Source: Actinokineospora baliensis (lineage in GTDB: Bacteria; Actinomycetota; Actinomycetes; Mycobacteriales; Pseudonocardiaceae). Taken from it: 64,000 nt of DNA. The DNA lies in contig NZ_JAFBCK010000001.1 in NCBI RefSeq assembly GCF_016907695.1, forward strand, positions 7,428,001-7,492,000, given 5' to 3'. A model generated the notes under the pieces. That model ran no database searches. It was not told the origin of the DNA and was given only the letters and a program-made list of their open reading frames with translations. Position 1 is the first letter of the stretch. Each line of letters starts with the position of its first letter. The position numbers were made by a program, and so were the translations under genes. Below are positions 8,890 through 17,564 of the stretch, piece after piece.

Positions 8890-9318
8890 CCCTCCGACCC
8901 CGAGTTCACCCCCGCGCGCTGCACCCGAGTCGACGGCCCCACCAGCCGCGCTCCCCAGTAGACGACACCGCCAATCCACACCGAGACGTCGCCACCCGCG
9001 ACCTCTCCACCACTGCGGCATGGCAGTCCCCAGTCACTGCACACCGCACCCCAGCAGTCAGACCGACGCCGAACTACAGCCACCCGAGAACTGGCCACCG
9101 CCGCAGGCAAACCAGTCGAGCACTCCCGACCCCGCCCCGGTGACATCCCCCAGACTCCCCTCGCGGTCCAGCCGCGCGGCGGATCTGATGACCACCGGGT
9201 CCAACAGTCGGTCACGTCACCACCCAGCAACGGCGGCTGTCCAGGTGCCCTGGACACCTCCAACCCGACCGCTGCCGCGCGGTCGGAGTCGTCAGCGCTC
9301 ACCGGGGAGGTGAGGAGA
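8890..9318. other. 429-bp gap without a recognised gene
   Basis: This lies between the converging MFS gene and dapF. A minus-strand frame (8886-9302, 138 codons) is open but is Ser/Arg/Trp-rich, resembles no family and lacks a ribosome site, so it is not annotated. One hairpin is visible: TGTCCAGG (9238-9245) pairing with CCTGGACA (9249-9256), possibly a terminator for dapF. Confidence 0.5.
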
Positions 9319-10149
9319 TCAGGCGTAGGTGTTCCACCAGGCTTCGGTGAGGGTTCCCTCGGCGACGAAGAAGGCTGGGCCGGTCAGGGTGCTGGAGGTG
9401 TCGTCGATGGTGACGTGGACCGTGCCGCCGGGGATGTGGACGGTGACGGCGCCGGTGGAGCGGTTCTGGGTGGCCAGGGCGGCCGCTGCGGCGGCGACGG
9501 TGCCGGTACCGCAGGAGCGGGTCTCGCCGACCCCTCGTTCGTGCACTCGCATCCGGATCTCGGCGGGGCCGGTGGTCTCGATGAACTCGAGGTTCACCCC
9601 GTGCGGGAAGAACTCCCGGTCGAACCCGGGCTGCGCGGTCAGGTCCAGGTCGGCCACCGACTCGACCACGCTCACCAGGTGCGGGTTGCCGACGTCCACG
9701 CCGAGGCCGGTGTGGGTGGTGCCGCCGACCGTGGTGGTGGAGGCGCCGAGCAGCCGGACCCGGCCCATGCCGACGGTGACCGTGCCGTCGGGGTGGACGG
9801 TGGTCGGCCGGATCCCGGCCCGTGACCCCACGGGGAACTCGGGCCCGTCGACCAGGCCGTGGTCGCTGAGGTAGCGGGCGAACACCCGGACGCCGTTGCC
9901 GCACATCTCGACCACGGACCCGTCGGCGTTGCGGTAGTCCATGAACCAGACATCCCCGTCCACCCCCGCCGGGGCGTCGGGCAGCGCCTTGGCCCGAACG
10001 ACCCGCAGCACGCCGTCCGCGCCCAGGCCGCGCTGCCGGTCGCACAACGCCTGGACCCGGGACGCGGTCAGGTCGAGGTCGCCATCGGGGTCGGGCAGCA
10101 GCACGAAGTCGTTCTCCGTGCCGTGCCCCTTGAGGAACGGAATCGCCAC
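9319..10149 (-). CDS. dapF: Diaminopimelate epimerase
   Basis: Interconverts LL- and meso-diaminopimelate in the lysine and peptidoglycan pathways. The 276-residue protein carries both catalytic cysteines, C83 in EMCGNGVR and C213 in RSCGTG, each in its conserved half of the pseudo-symmetric fold. FLKGHGTENDFVLL at the N-terminus is family-typical. The start is a GTG at 10149. In mycobacteria dapF lies next to miaA; here a DUF349 gene and a dioxygenase-like gene lie between. Confidence 0.96.
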   Translation of the reverse strand: MAIPFLKGHGTENDFVLLPDPDGDLDLTASRVQALCDRQRGLGADGVLRVVRAKALPDAPAGVDGDVWFMDYRNADGSVVEMCGNGVRVFARYLSDHGLVDGPEFPVGSRAGIRPTTVHPDGTVTVGMGRVRLLGASTTTVGGTTHTGLGVDVGNPHLVSVVESVADLDLTAQPGFDREFFPHGVNLEFIETTGPAEIRMRVHERGVGETRSCGTGTVAAAAAALATQNRSTGAVTVHIPGGTVHVTIDDTSSTLTGPAFFVAEGTLTEAWWNTYA

Positions 10150-10383
10150 ACCACCAGGCTACGACCAACGCACCACGCAGCGGGACCCGACCGGGCACTC
10201 ACCCGACCACGCCGACCACCCGGCTGTCGGGCACTAGGGCTCGATTCACCGAGGCCGGGGCGGACAAGCGCACCGCAGAAGATCACCGACGCCGCTGAAC
10301 CAGCGACCATCAACACGCGGCTCGGGTGCGCGGCCTGGCTGGCCGCGCCTTGCCTCGCGACGGCCGCGATGAGGCCCCGGACG

Positions 10384-10420
10384 CCAGACGGCCCCAGGCG
10401 GGGCGCCTGGGGCCGTCTGG
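10384..10420 (-). terminator. Perfect 17-bp hairpin terminator after the DUF349 gene
   Basis: CCAGACGGCCCCAGGCG (10384-10400) and its exact reverse complement (10404-10420) flank a 3-nt loop, 9 bp beyond the DUF349 stop. The remaining 10150-10383 stretch shows nothing recognisable. Confidence 0.85.
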
Positions 10421-10429
10421 GGGGTGTTT

Positions 10430-11986
10430 CTAGCGGGTCGCGACCGCCTGTTCGGCGGCGGCGAGCCACTCGCGCCACTGGGCGGCCTGGGCCTCGGCCT
10501 GCTCGGCTCGGCGCTTGTCGCCTGCCGCTCGGGCCTTGGCGGCCTGGGTCTCGAACTGCTGGACCCGCTCGCGGAACTGGGCGGCCCTGGCCTCGGCCTC
10601 GGGGTCGGTGCGGCGCCACTGGGCGTCGGCGGCGGTGCGGACCTTCTCCTCGACCGCGCGGAGCCTGCCCTCGAGCTCGCGGATCCGCTCGCGCGGCACC
10701 TTGCCGACGGCCTCCCAGCGCTCCTGCACCTTGTGCAGCGCGGCGCGGGCGCCGTCGAGGTCGGCGGTGGTGATCTTCTCCGCCTCGGCGAGCAGCTCCT
10801 CCTTGAGCCGCGCGTTCTCGGCGAACTCGGCGTCGCGCTCGTCGAAGACGGCGGAGCGGCGGGCGAAGAACGCGTCCTGCGCGGCCCGGAACCGCTGCCA
10901 CAGGGTGTCGTCGGCGTCCTTGGGCGCGCGCCCGGCCGCCTTCCACTCCAGCATCAGTTCCTTGTACCGACCCGCCGTGGCGCCCCAGTCGTCGGACTCC
11001 GAGATCCGCTCGGCCTCCTCGACCAGTTCCTGCTTGCGGGACTTGGCGGTGGCCCGCTGGCGGTCGAGGTCGGCGAAGTGCGAGCCGCGCCTGCGGTTGA
11101 AGGTGTCGCGGGCCTTGGAGAAGCGCCGCCACAGCTGCTCGTCGGTCTTGCGGTCGACGCCCTTGATCGTCTTCCACTCGTCGAGGATGGTGCGCAGCCG
11201 GTCGCCGGACACCTTCCACTGGGTGGACTCCTCGGCGAGCTTCTCCGCCTCCTCCACCAGCTCCTGCTTGCGCGCGACCGACCCGGCCCTGGCCTCCTCG
11301 CGGGCGTGCTTGGCCGCCTCGACCGCGACCGAGGCGTTGGCCAGCACGTAGTCGATCCTGGCGGCCAAGCCGACCAGGTCGCCGACCACGTGCGCCTCGT
11401 CGAGGCCGTCCTTGATGTGCTTGGCGTTGGTCGCCGCCTGCTTCGGGTCGCCGGATCCCGACGCCAGCCGCGAGGCGAGCAGCTCGACCTCGGTCCGGAT
11501 GTCGTCGAAGCGGCGGGCGAAGTGCGCGAGGCCCTCCTCGGGCTCACCGGCCTGCCACGACCCGACGGCGCGCTCACCGTCTGCGGTGCGCACGTACACG
11601 GTGCCCTCGGCGTCCACCCGGCCCCACTTGCCAGGGTCGGCCGAGGCGACCGACACCTGCGGTCCGCCGTCGGTGGCCGGGGCGCTCGCCGCCGGGGCGC
11701 GGGTGACCGCGACCTGGCTGGGCGGCGGTACGTCGGCAGGCGTGGCGTCCACCAGCGCGGGCGCCTGCTCGGCGGGCGACTCGTCTCCGGTCGTTGACGG
11801 TGCGGCCGCCTGGTCCTGGCCGGGTGTCGGCGCGGCGGGCTCCTGCTCCCCGGTGGGGGCGGACTCGGTGGGTGACGGCGGCCCGGCCTGCTCGGGCTGC
11901 ACCGGCGCGGCCACCGCGGCCTGGTCCGGCTCGCCGCCGCTGTCCTGCTCCGCCACTGCCCCGACGCTGTGGTCCCTGTCCGTCAT
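10430..11986 (-). CDS. DUF349-domain coiled-coil protein
   Basis: 518 residues. The first 125 or so are Pro/Ala/Glu-rich and probably disordered. The rest is helical and built of repeated DUF349-type units marked by W-K or W-R pairs (LLEWKAAGRAPKDADDTLW, LDEWKTIKGVDRKTDEQLW), followed by an Arg/Glu/Ala-rich coiled coil. The ATG at 11986 has a strong AGGAGGAG ribosome site. DUF349 proteins are widespread in actinobacteria but poorly understood; no catalytic motif is visible. It is divergent from the dioxygenase-like gene. Confidence 0.88.
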   Translation of the reverse strand: MTDRDHSVGAVAEQDSGGEPDQAAVAAPVQPEQAGPPSPTESAPTGEQEPAAPTPGQDQAAAPSTTGDESPAEQAPALVDATPADVPPPSQVAVTRAPAASAPATDGGPQVSVASADPGKWGRVDAEGTVYVRTADGERAVGSWQAGEPEEGLAHFARRFDDIRTEVELLASRLASGSGDPKQAATNAKHIKDGLDEAHVVGDLVGLAARIDYVLANASVAVEAAKHAREEARAGSVARKQELVEEAEKLAEESTQWKVSGDRLRTILDEWKTIKGVDRKTDEQLWRRFSKARDTFNRRRGSHFADLDRQRATAKSRKQELVEEAERISESDDWGATAGRYKELMLEWKAAGRAPKDADDTLWQRFRAAQDAFFARRSAVFDERDAEFAENARLKEELLAEAEKITTADLDGARAALHKVQERWEAVGKVPRERIRELEGRLRAVEEKVRTAADAQWRRTDPEAEARAAQFRERVQQFETQAAKARAAGDKRRAEQAEAQAAQWREWLAAAEQAVATR

Positions 11987-12225
11987 GGCCGACTCCTCCT
12001 GCCTGCGTGCCCGCGTCCACGCGCGGACGCCCCGCTCACGCGGGGCCCAGCACTGTGCGAACGGCCCCTCGGGCCGTGCGGCTTGCTCCTACCCGCGCGC
12101 ATTCAAACAGGTCAAGAGGCGCCTGGGTACTCCGGAGGGCCGCAATGGTCATCATGGTGCCGCAAAAGGTGCTGTCCGTGGGCCGTCGGCGCCAACTTTG
12201 TTCGACGGACAGTAATCTCTGGCCC

Positions 12226-12948
12226 GTGATCCGCCGAGTCGCCGTGGTGCCCCACCCACCCCTGATCGTGCCGGAACTGACCGGTGGTGGCGACCGGGAC
12301 GCCGACGCCGTGCGCGCCGACTGCCTCGCCGTGGTCAGCGCGTTCGCCTCCGCGGTACCCAGTTGGGTCGCTGTGGGCGCGGGCGACCGACCCGGCCGCT
12401 ACGGCCCTGAGGTGGCGGGCACGTTCCGCGGGTACGGCGTGGACGTTCGTGTCGGCCTAGGCGCCCAGGCCGACTTGGCCTTCGCGGATCCGCTGCTCCC
12501 GCTGCCCGCTCTGGTCGCGGGCTGGCTGCGCGGCGAGGTCGGTACACCCGAGGTCACCGTGCACGTAGTGCAGCCGGACCTGTCCCCCGCGGAGTGCGCT
12601 GCAGAGGGCGCGCGGATTGCCGAGGAACTGGCCGGGCCGGACCCGGTCGGCCTCTTGGTGCTCGGAGACGGGGCCCACCGCCACGGTGAGCGGTCCGTGG
12701 GCAGGCCCGACGACCGCAGCGCCGCCTTCGACGACGCCGCCGCCGCCGCCATGGCGACCGTGGACCTCGACGCCCTCGACCGCGTCGACCCGACCCTGGC
12801 CGCGGAGCTGGGGGCAATCGGCCGGGTCCCGTGGCAGGTCCTCGCGGGCGCCCTCCGCACCGACGGTCGACCCTGGCGGGCCGTCGAGTCCCGGCTGACC
12901 ATCCCCCTGGGCGTCGCCTACCACTTCGCCACCTGGGAACCCGCGTGA
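12226..12948 (+). CDS. Class III extradiol dioxygenase-like protein upstream of miaA
   Basis: 240 residues starting [16 protein letters not shown], which resembles the start of class III extradiol ring-cleavage dioxygenase B subunits, whose metal ligands include an N-terminal histidine (here in PHPP). A later [10 protein letters not shown] segment adds two histidines. The substrate is unknown and activity unproven. Homologues sit directly upstream of miaA in mycobacteria (Rv2728c). The last codon overlaps the miaA start by 4 bp (GTGA), so the two are translationally coupled. The GTG at 12226 lacks a ribosome site but has TAATCT 7 nt upstream, suggesting a leaderless transcript. Confidence 0.82.
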   Translation: MIRRVAVVPHPPLIVPELTGGGDRDADAVRADCLAVVSAFASAVPSWVAVGAGDRPGRYGPEVAGTFRGYGVDVRVGLGAQADLAFADPLLPLPALVAGWLRGEVGTPEVTVHVVQPDLSPAECAAEGARIAEELAGPDPVGLLVLGDGAHRHGERSVGRPDDRSAAFDDAAAAAMATVDLDALDRVDPTLAAELGAIGRVPWQVLAGALRTDGRPWRAVESRLTIPLGVAYHFATWEPA

Positions 12949-13856
12949 AGCGTGCCGTCGCCGTCGTCGGCCCCACCGCGACCGGCAAGTCCGACCTCGG
13001 CGTCGCCCTCGCCGAACACCTCGGCGGCGAGGTCGTCAACGCCGACGCGATGCAGCTGTACCAGGGCATGGACATCGGCACCGCCAAGATCACCCCCACC
13101 GAACGCCGCGGCATCCCCCACCACCAACTCGACGTGCTCAAGGTGACCGAACCCGCCTCCGTCGCCGCCTACCAGCGCCACGCCAGAGCCGCGGTCGAGG
13201 ACATCCTGACCCGCGACCACGTCCCGATCCTGGTCGGCGGCTCCGGCCTCTACGTCCAGGCCATCCTCGACGACCTGCAGTTCCCCGGCACCGACCCTGC
13301 CATCCGCGACCGCCTCGAAACCGAACTGGCGGAGGTCGGCCCCGCCACCCTGCACGCCCGGCTGGCCACCCTCGACCCCACCGCCGCCGAGGCGGTCCTG
13401 CCCTCCAACGGCCGCCGCGTCATCCGGGCCCTGGAGGTCATCGAACTCACCGGCCGCCCCTTCTCAGCCACGATGCCCCGCCCCGGCCCCGCCCGCTACG
13501 GCACAGTCATCATCGGCCTGGACCGCGACCCCGCCGCCCTCGACGCCCGAGTAGACCTCCGCGTCGACCACATGTTCGCCAACGGCCTGGTCGACGAGGT
13601 CCGCGCCCTCGAAGCCGAGGGTCTTCGGGAGGGCAGGACCGCGGCAAGGGCCCTGGGCTACCAGCAGGTCCTCACAGCCTTCGACACCACCGGCGACCTC
13701 ACCGAGGCCGCCACCGAGACCGCCAGGGCCACCCGCCGCTTCATCCGCCGCCAACGCTCCTGGTTCCGCCGAGACCCCCGAACAACCTGGCTAGACGCCG
13801 CCCGCCCAGACCTCGTGGACGCCGCCCTAACCCTGATCGCCTCCCACCAGCCCTGA
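12945..13856 (+). CDS. miaA: tRNA dimethylallyltransferase
   Basis: Adds a dimethylallyl group to A37 of tRNAs reading codons that begin with U. The 303-residue protein has the P-loop GPTATGKS (9-16), the family motif [18 protein letters not shown] (about 31-48), [10 protein letters not shown] and [16 protein letters not shown] near the C-terminus. The GTG at 12945 overlaps the stop of the upstream gene. Its product is the substrate of MiaB, encoded about 1.2 kb further on the opposite strand, so two successive steps of ms2i6A synthesis are encoded here. Confidence 0.96.
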   Translation: MKRAVAVVGPTATGKSDLGVALAEHLGGEVVNADAMQLYQGMDIGTAKITPTERRGIPHHQLDVLKVTEPASVAAYQRHARAAVEDILTRDHVPILVGGSGLYVQAILDDLQFPGTDPAIRDRLETELAEVGPATLHARLATLDPTAAEAVLPSNGRRVIRALEVIELTGRPFSATMPRPGPARYGTVIIGLDRDPAALDARVDLRVDHMFANGLVDEVRALEAEGLREGRTAARALGYQQVLTAFDTTGDLTEAATETARATRRFIRRQRSWFRRDPRTTWLDAARPDLVDAALTLIASHQP

Positions 13857-13875
13857 CGGCCCCGAGGCTGGTGGG
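13843..13875 (+). terminator. Hairpin overlapping the miaA stop codon
   Basis: CCCACCAGCC (13843-13852) pairs with GGCTGGTGGG (13866-13875) around a 13-nt loop. The left arm includes the last miaA codons, so the hairpin forms across the stop. Confidence 0.65.
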
Positions 13876-14050
13876 GGCCGGTTCCAGGGCGGAACCAGCA
13901 GCCGCACCGCCGGGACCAGCGGCCACGATCAGGCGGCCTCAACCAGAAGCAGCGGTGCCAACCCAGCCCACCGAGTCAGCCCCGCCAGCCCCACCACCCG
14001 ACTCCGACAGCATTGCCGACCACTGGACACTCGGACCTTCCGGTGCCAAC

Positions 14051-14198
14051 TGCTCGATGGGGCGGACTTGTTTTGTGTGGGGTGGCGGCAGTCGTAGCCT
14101 TGCCTCGCTGCAGGGCCATGCTTTTCGGCCCCGGCTTTTGCGGTCCTGCCACGGCTGGTGCAGGGGCCCCGCGCAAAACAAGTTCGCCCCATCGAGCA
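14051..14198. repeat. 148-bp inverted-repeat element, copy A
   Basis: The 25-bp terminal inverted repeats at 14051-14075 and 14174-14198 match at 24 of 25 positions. Inside the arms, TGTGTGGGG (14074-14082 region) can pair with CCCCGCGCA on the other side if G-U pairs are allowed, lengthening the stem in RNA. No transposase is encoded, so it is a MITE-like or structural repeat. Confidence 0.85.
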
Positions 14199-14325
14199 CA
14201 CCGGACCACCCAGGGATCCAGCGCAATGCCGAAGGCGAGCCGACCCCGAAGCCGCCGGTGCCAACCCAGCCCACCGAGCCAGCCCACCCAGCCCGACCAC
14301 CGCTCCCAGGAAGCCGCCCACCCAA

Positions 14326-14473
14326 TGCTCGATGGGGCGGACTTGGTTTGTGTGGGGGAGCGGTGCCCGTAGCCTTGCCTCGCTGCAGGGCCATGCTCTT
14401 CGGCCCCGGCTTTTGCGGTCCTGCCACGGGTGGCGCAGGGGCCCCGCGCAAACCAAGTTCGCCCCATCGAGCA
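14326..14473. repeat. 148-bp inverted-repeat element, copy B
   Basis: Same length as copy A, with arms at 14326-14350 and 14449-14473. Compared with copy A, the left arm changes T to G (CTTGGTTTG) and the right arm makes the matching A to C change (CAAACCAAG), so pairing is kept. The core differs from copy A at scattered positions. Confidence 0.85.
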
Positions 14474-14581
14474 CACCGCACCACCACGGATCCAGCGCAA
14501 TGCCGAAGGCGAGCCGAGCCCACCGCACCACCACAGGTCCAGGTCGCGAGGTCGCCGCCAGGCGACGAGCCGACCGCCGCC

Positions 14582-15070
14582 CTATCGAGACTGGTGCGGC
14601 CGCGACCACGCAGTCTTCAACCACAAAGCAGCCAACACGATCACCGCCACCTCACTGATGATCAAGCCAACCCCCGGCCCCGGCGAGTTCAGCCCCGCCG
14701 TCGACTGGCGCGTCCAAATAGCCAGCAGACCATCCACCGCAGCGAACCAGCCCCCAAGGGCAGCTATCCAAGTCAGAGTCCAGCGACGGAGAGAAAGAGC
14801 CAGGGCCGAAGCCAGAATGCCGAACCCCAGCGCCGTCGCGGCGAAGAGCCGCGGCACCGCACCCGCTTTCCCTGTGGCGTCACCCGTGGCCAGGAGGACT
14901 TGCCAGCCCGCAGCACTGCCCATCCACGGCAGCACGTACCCGATGATCAAAGCGAACACGGCTACAGCGAGGAGGATGGCCCGGAAGCCGAGGTCGACCG
15001 GGGCGGCTCGTTCGACCGCGTCGATTTCGGCGCGCAGTGAGGCCAGTTCCTCTTCGTTCGCGGCGGTCAT
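14582..15070 (-). CDS. Rv2732c-family membrane protein
   Basis: 162 residues: an acidic N-terminal helix ([20 protein letters not shown]), then four hydrophobic segments ([76 protein letters not shown]). Position directly behind miaB and overall design match M. tuberculosis Rv2732c, whose function is unknown. The start overlaps the miaB stop by 4 bp (ATGA), so it is translationally coupled to miaB. The stop abuts the repeat locus. Confidence 0.85.
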   Translation of the reverse strand: MTAANEEELASLRAEIDAVERAAPVDLGFRAILLAVAVFALIIGYVLPWMGSAAGWQVLLATGDATGKAGAVPRLFAATALGFGILASALALSLRRWTLTWIAALGGWFAAVDGLLAIWTRQSTAGLNSPGPGVGLIISEVAVIVLAALWLKTAWSRPHQSR

Positions 15071-16530
15071 CCGCAGCCACCCGTCGCGGCCAGGGGGGCG
15101 GGGGCACCGAAGCCGGGGAGGCCGAGGGTGACGCCGGGGGTCTTGGGGCGTAGGCCTGCCTCGTGGTTGTCGCCCGCTCGGGTGCGGCGGTGCGACAGGA
15201 GGGGGCCGTCGGCGACGAGGTGGTGGGGGGCCGCGTAGGTGACCACGGTCTCGACCACGTCACCCGGGCGGATCGCCGCCGTGCCGGGGGCGAAGTGGAC
15301 CAGGCGGTTGTCGCGGGCGCGGCCGCTCATCCGGTGCGTGTCGGCGTCCTTGCGGCCCTCGCCGGTGGCCACCACGACCTCGACGACCCGGCCGACCTGT
15401 TCCTTGTTCAGCTGCCAGGCGATGTCGTTCTGCAGCTCGACCAGCCGGTCGTAGCGCTCGCGCACGACCTCCTTGGGCAGCTGGTCGGGCATCGACGCGG
15501 CGGGGGTGCCCGGGCGCTTGGAGTACTGGAAGGTGAAGGCGCTGGCGAACCGGGACTGGGCGACGACGTCCAGGGTGGCCTGGAAGTCCGCCTCGGTCTC
15601 GCCGGGGAAGCCGACGATGATGTCGGTGGTGATCGCCGCGTCCGGCATCGCCGCGCGGACCTTGTCGATGATCGACAGGTAGCGGGCGGACCGGTACGAG
15701 CGGCGCATCTCGCGCAGCAGCCGGTCCGAGCCGGACTGCAGCGGCATGTGCAGCTGGTGGCAGACCGCCGGGGTCTCGGCCATGGCGGCGATGACGTCGT
15801 CGGTGAAGTCCTTGGGGTGCGGGGAGGTGAACCGGACCCGCTCCAGGCCGTCGACGTCCCCGCAGGCGCGCAGCAGCTTGCCGAAGGCGTACCGGTCGCC
15901 GAACTCCACGCCGTAGGAGTTGACGTTCTGGCCGAGCAGGGTCACCTCGAGGACCCCCTCGGCGACCAGCGCGGACACCTCGGCGAGGACGTCGCCGGGG
16001 CGGCGGTCGCGTTCGCGGCCGCGCAGCGCGGGGACGATGCAGAAGGTGCAGGTGTTGTTGCAGCCGACCGAGATGGACACCCAGCCCGAGTGCGCGGAGT
16101 CGCGGCGGGCGGGCAGCGTGGAGGGGAAGACCTCCAGCGACTCCAGGATCTCGACCTCGGCCTGGCGGTTGTGCCTGGCGCGGTCGAGCAGCGTGGGCAG
16201 CGAGCCGATGTTGTGCGTGCCGAACACGACGTCCACCCAGGGGGCCCGGCGGACGATCTCGCCGCGGTCCTTCTGCGCCAGGCAGCCGCCGACGGCGATC
16301 TGCATGTCGGGGTTGGCGGTCTTGGCGGGCGCGAGGTGCCCGAGGTTGCCGTAGAGCTTGTTGTCGGCGTTCTCCCGCACCGCGCAGGTGTTGAACACGA
16401 CGACGTCGGCCTGCGCGCCCTCGGGCGCGGCGACGTAGCCCGCGTCCTCCAGCAGGCCGGACAGCCGCTCGGAGTCGTGGACGTTCATCTGGCACCCGTA
16501 GGTGCGGACTTGGTAGGTGCGCGCGCTCAT
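15067..16530 (-). CDS. miaB: tRNA-2-methylthio-N6-dimethylallyladenosine synthase
   Basis: Radical-SAM methylthiotransferase that converts i6A37 to ms2i6A37 in tRNA. In 487 residues it has the N-terminal cluster ligands C13, C49 and C83 ([21 protein letters not shown]), the radical-SAM cysteines C157, C161 and C164 (CNNTCTFC), and a C-terminal TRAM region. About 40 extra Pro/Gly/Ala residues end the protein. The ATG at 16530 begins the conserved region. It acts after MiaA, encoded nearby. Confidence 0.96.
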   Translation of the reverse strand: MSARTYQVRTYGCQMNVHDSERLSGLLEDAGYVAAPEGAQADVVVFNTCAVRENADNKLYGNLGHLAPAKTANPDMQIAVGGCLAQKDRGEIVRRAPWVDVVFGTHNIGSLPTLLDRARHNRQAEVEILESLEVFPSTLPARRDSAHSGWVSISVGCNNTCTFCIVPALRGRERDRRPGDVLAEVSALVAEGVLEVTLLGQNVNSYGVEFGDRYAFGKLLRACGDVDGLERVRFTSPHPKDFTDDVIAAMAETPAVCHQLHMPLQSGSDRLLREMRRSYRSARYLSIIDKVRAAMPDAAITTDIIVGFPGETEADFQATLDVVAQSRFASAFTFQYSKRPGTPAASMPDQLPKEVVRERYDRLVELQNDIAWQLNKEQVGRVVEVVVATGEGRKDADTHRMSGRARDNRLVHFAPGTAAIRPGDVVETVVTYAAPHHLVADGPLLSHRRTRAGDNHEAGLRPKTPGVTLGLPGFGAPAPLAATGGCG

Positions 16531-16610
16531 CTCGGTGTCCGAGGGTACGCCGGGCCGTTCGGGCGTCGAGCACCCGCCGACCGATTCCCGGTGAACGGGC
16601 CGGGTGCCTC

Positions 16611-16626
16611 TGGCACGATCGTGCCA
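16611..16626. promoter_or_regulatory. 16-bp perfect palindrome abutting a start codon
   Basis: TGGCACGATCGTGCCA is a perfect palindrome whose last base is the A of the ATG of the TAXI lipoprotein gene. It occupies the place where a ribosome site should be. It could be an operator or could fold over the start codon. Confidence 0.5.
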
Positions 16627-17564
16627 TGGCGCGCGGCGGTGGGAGACGCAGGACGATCGCGGTCCTGCTCGTGGCGCTCACCCTGCTCGCGGCGTGCGAC
16701 ACCCAGTTCCCGTCGGTGCGGCTGCGGGTCGCCGCGGGCAACAAGTCGGGTGTCTACAACACGATCTCGCAGTTCATGGCGGGGGTGTGGCAGGCGCGGC
16801 TGGGCATGGACCGGCCGGAGGTGCTGGCCACCGGCGGGTCGCCGGACAACGTCAACAAGCTGCTCGCGGGCGAGGTCGACATCGCCTTCAGCGCCGCTGA
16901 CGTGGCCTCGAAGCCGACCACGGGGCCGAGGTCGCCGCGCGCGCTGGCCCGCATCCACGACGACTACCTGCACGTGGTGGTGCGCGACGACGGCCGCATC
17001 CAGGAGCTGTCGGACCTGCGCGGGATGCGGGTGGGCATCGGCGCGAAGGACTCCGGGGTGGAGTTCATCGCCAAGCGGGTGCTGGCGCTGACCGGCCTGG
17101 ACTCCCCCGGGGTGCTCACCCAGGAGTCGCTGGACCTGGCGTCGTCGGTGGAGGCGCTCAAGGACCAGCGGATCGACGCCTTCTTCTGGTCCGGCGGGCT
17201 GCCGACCCCGTCGATCTCCAGCCTGGGTGACGTGCTGGCGATCCGGCTGCTGGACCTGGCCGACGACATCCCCGCGCTGCTCAAGCAGTACCCGGTCTAC
17301 AACTCCGCCTCGATCCCGGCGTCGACCTACCGCCTGGCGGGTAGGCCGGTGAACACGCTGGCGGTGCCGAACTTCCTGCTCGTCACCGACCAGATGTCCG
17401 ATGACCTGGCCGAGGGCCTGGTGCGGGAGTTCTTCGACGCCCTGCCGGAGTTGGCCAAGCAGACCCCGGCGGCGCTCTCGATCGACCTCCAGTCGGCGAT
17501 CGAGACCGATCCGGTGCGCCTGCACCCGGGGGCCGAGCGGTTCTACCGGGGCGAGAAGGTCTAG
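16626..17564 (+). CDS. TAXI-type TRAP transporter solute-binding lipoprotein
   Basis: 312 residues with a lipoprotein signal peptide and lipobox (LTLLAAC, C24), then a TAXI-family periplasmic-binding fold ([51 protein letters not shown]). TAXI proteins bind small acids such as glutamate or organic acids. No TRAP membrane subunits are nearby, so it is an orphan binding protein. It converges on, and overlaps by 4 bp, a histidine kinase gene, which raises the possibility that the lipoprotein feeds a signal to that kinase; this is inference from gene order only. Confidence 0.87.
   Translation: MARGGGRRRTIAVLLVALTLLAACDTQFPSVRLRVAAGNKSGVYNTISQFMAGVWQARLGMDRPEVLATGGSPDNVNKLLAGEVDIAFSAADVASKPTTGPRSPRALARIHDDYLHVVVRDDGRIQELSDLRGMRVGIGAKDSGVEFIAKRVLALTGLDSPGVLTQESLDLASSVEALKDQRIDAFFWSGGLPTPSISSLGDVLAIRLLDLADDIPALLKQYPVYNSASIPASTYRLAGRPVNTLAVPNFLLVTDQMSDDLAEGLVREFFDALPELAKQTPAALSIDLQSAIETDPVRLHPGAERFYRGEKV

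Larger units (their letters stand above)
14020..14578. repeat. Composite intergenic repeat locus 1
   Basis: The locus shares its left edge (CCACTGGACACTCGGA at 14020), core and right edge (GACGAGCCGACCGCC, ending 14578) with a second locus at 45291-45646. It contains two copies of a 148-bp inverted-repeat element and spacers with recurring motifs such as CAATGCCGAAGGCGAGCCGA and CACCGCACCACCAC. It fills the gap between the convergent miaA and Rv2732c-like genes and ends 3 bp before the latter's stop codon. Open frames crossing it are repetitive Pro/Arg/Ala-rich translations and are not credible genes. Confidence 0.85.

Noticed and set aside
8886..9302. 138-codon minus-strand frame behind the MFS gene
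   Set aside because: No family resemblance, no ribosome site, odd composition; left as a gap.
14051..14198. Insertion sequence
   Set aside because: Has terminal inverted repeats but only 148 bp and no transposase; no clear target duplication seen.
13871..15040. Long plus- and minus-strand frames across the repeat locus
   Set aside because: They are repeated Pro/Arg-rich translations of the inverted-repeat element, not conserved protein.
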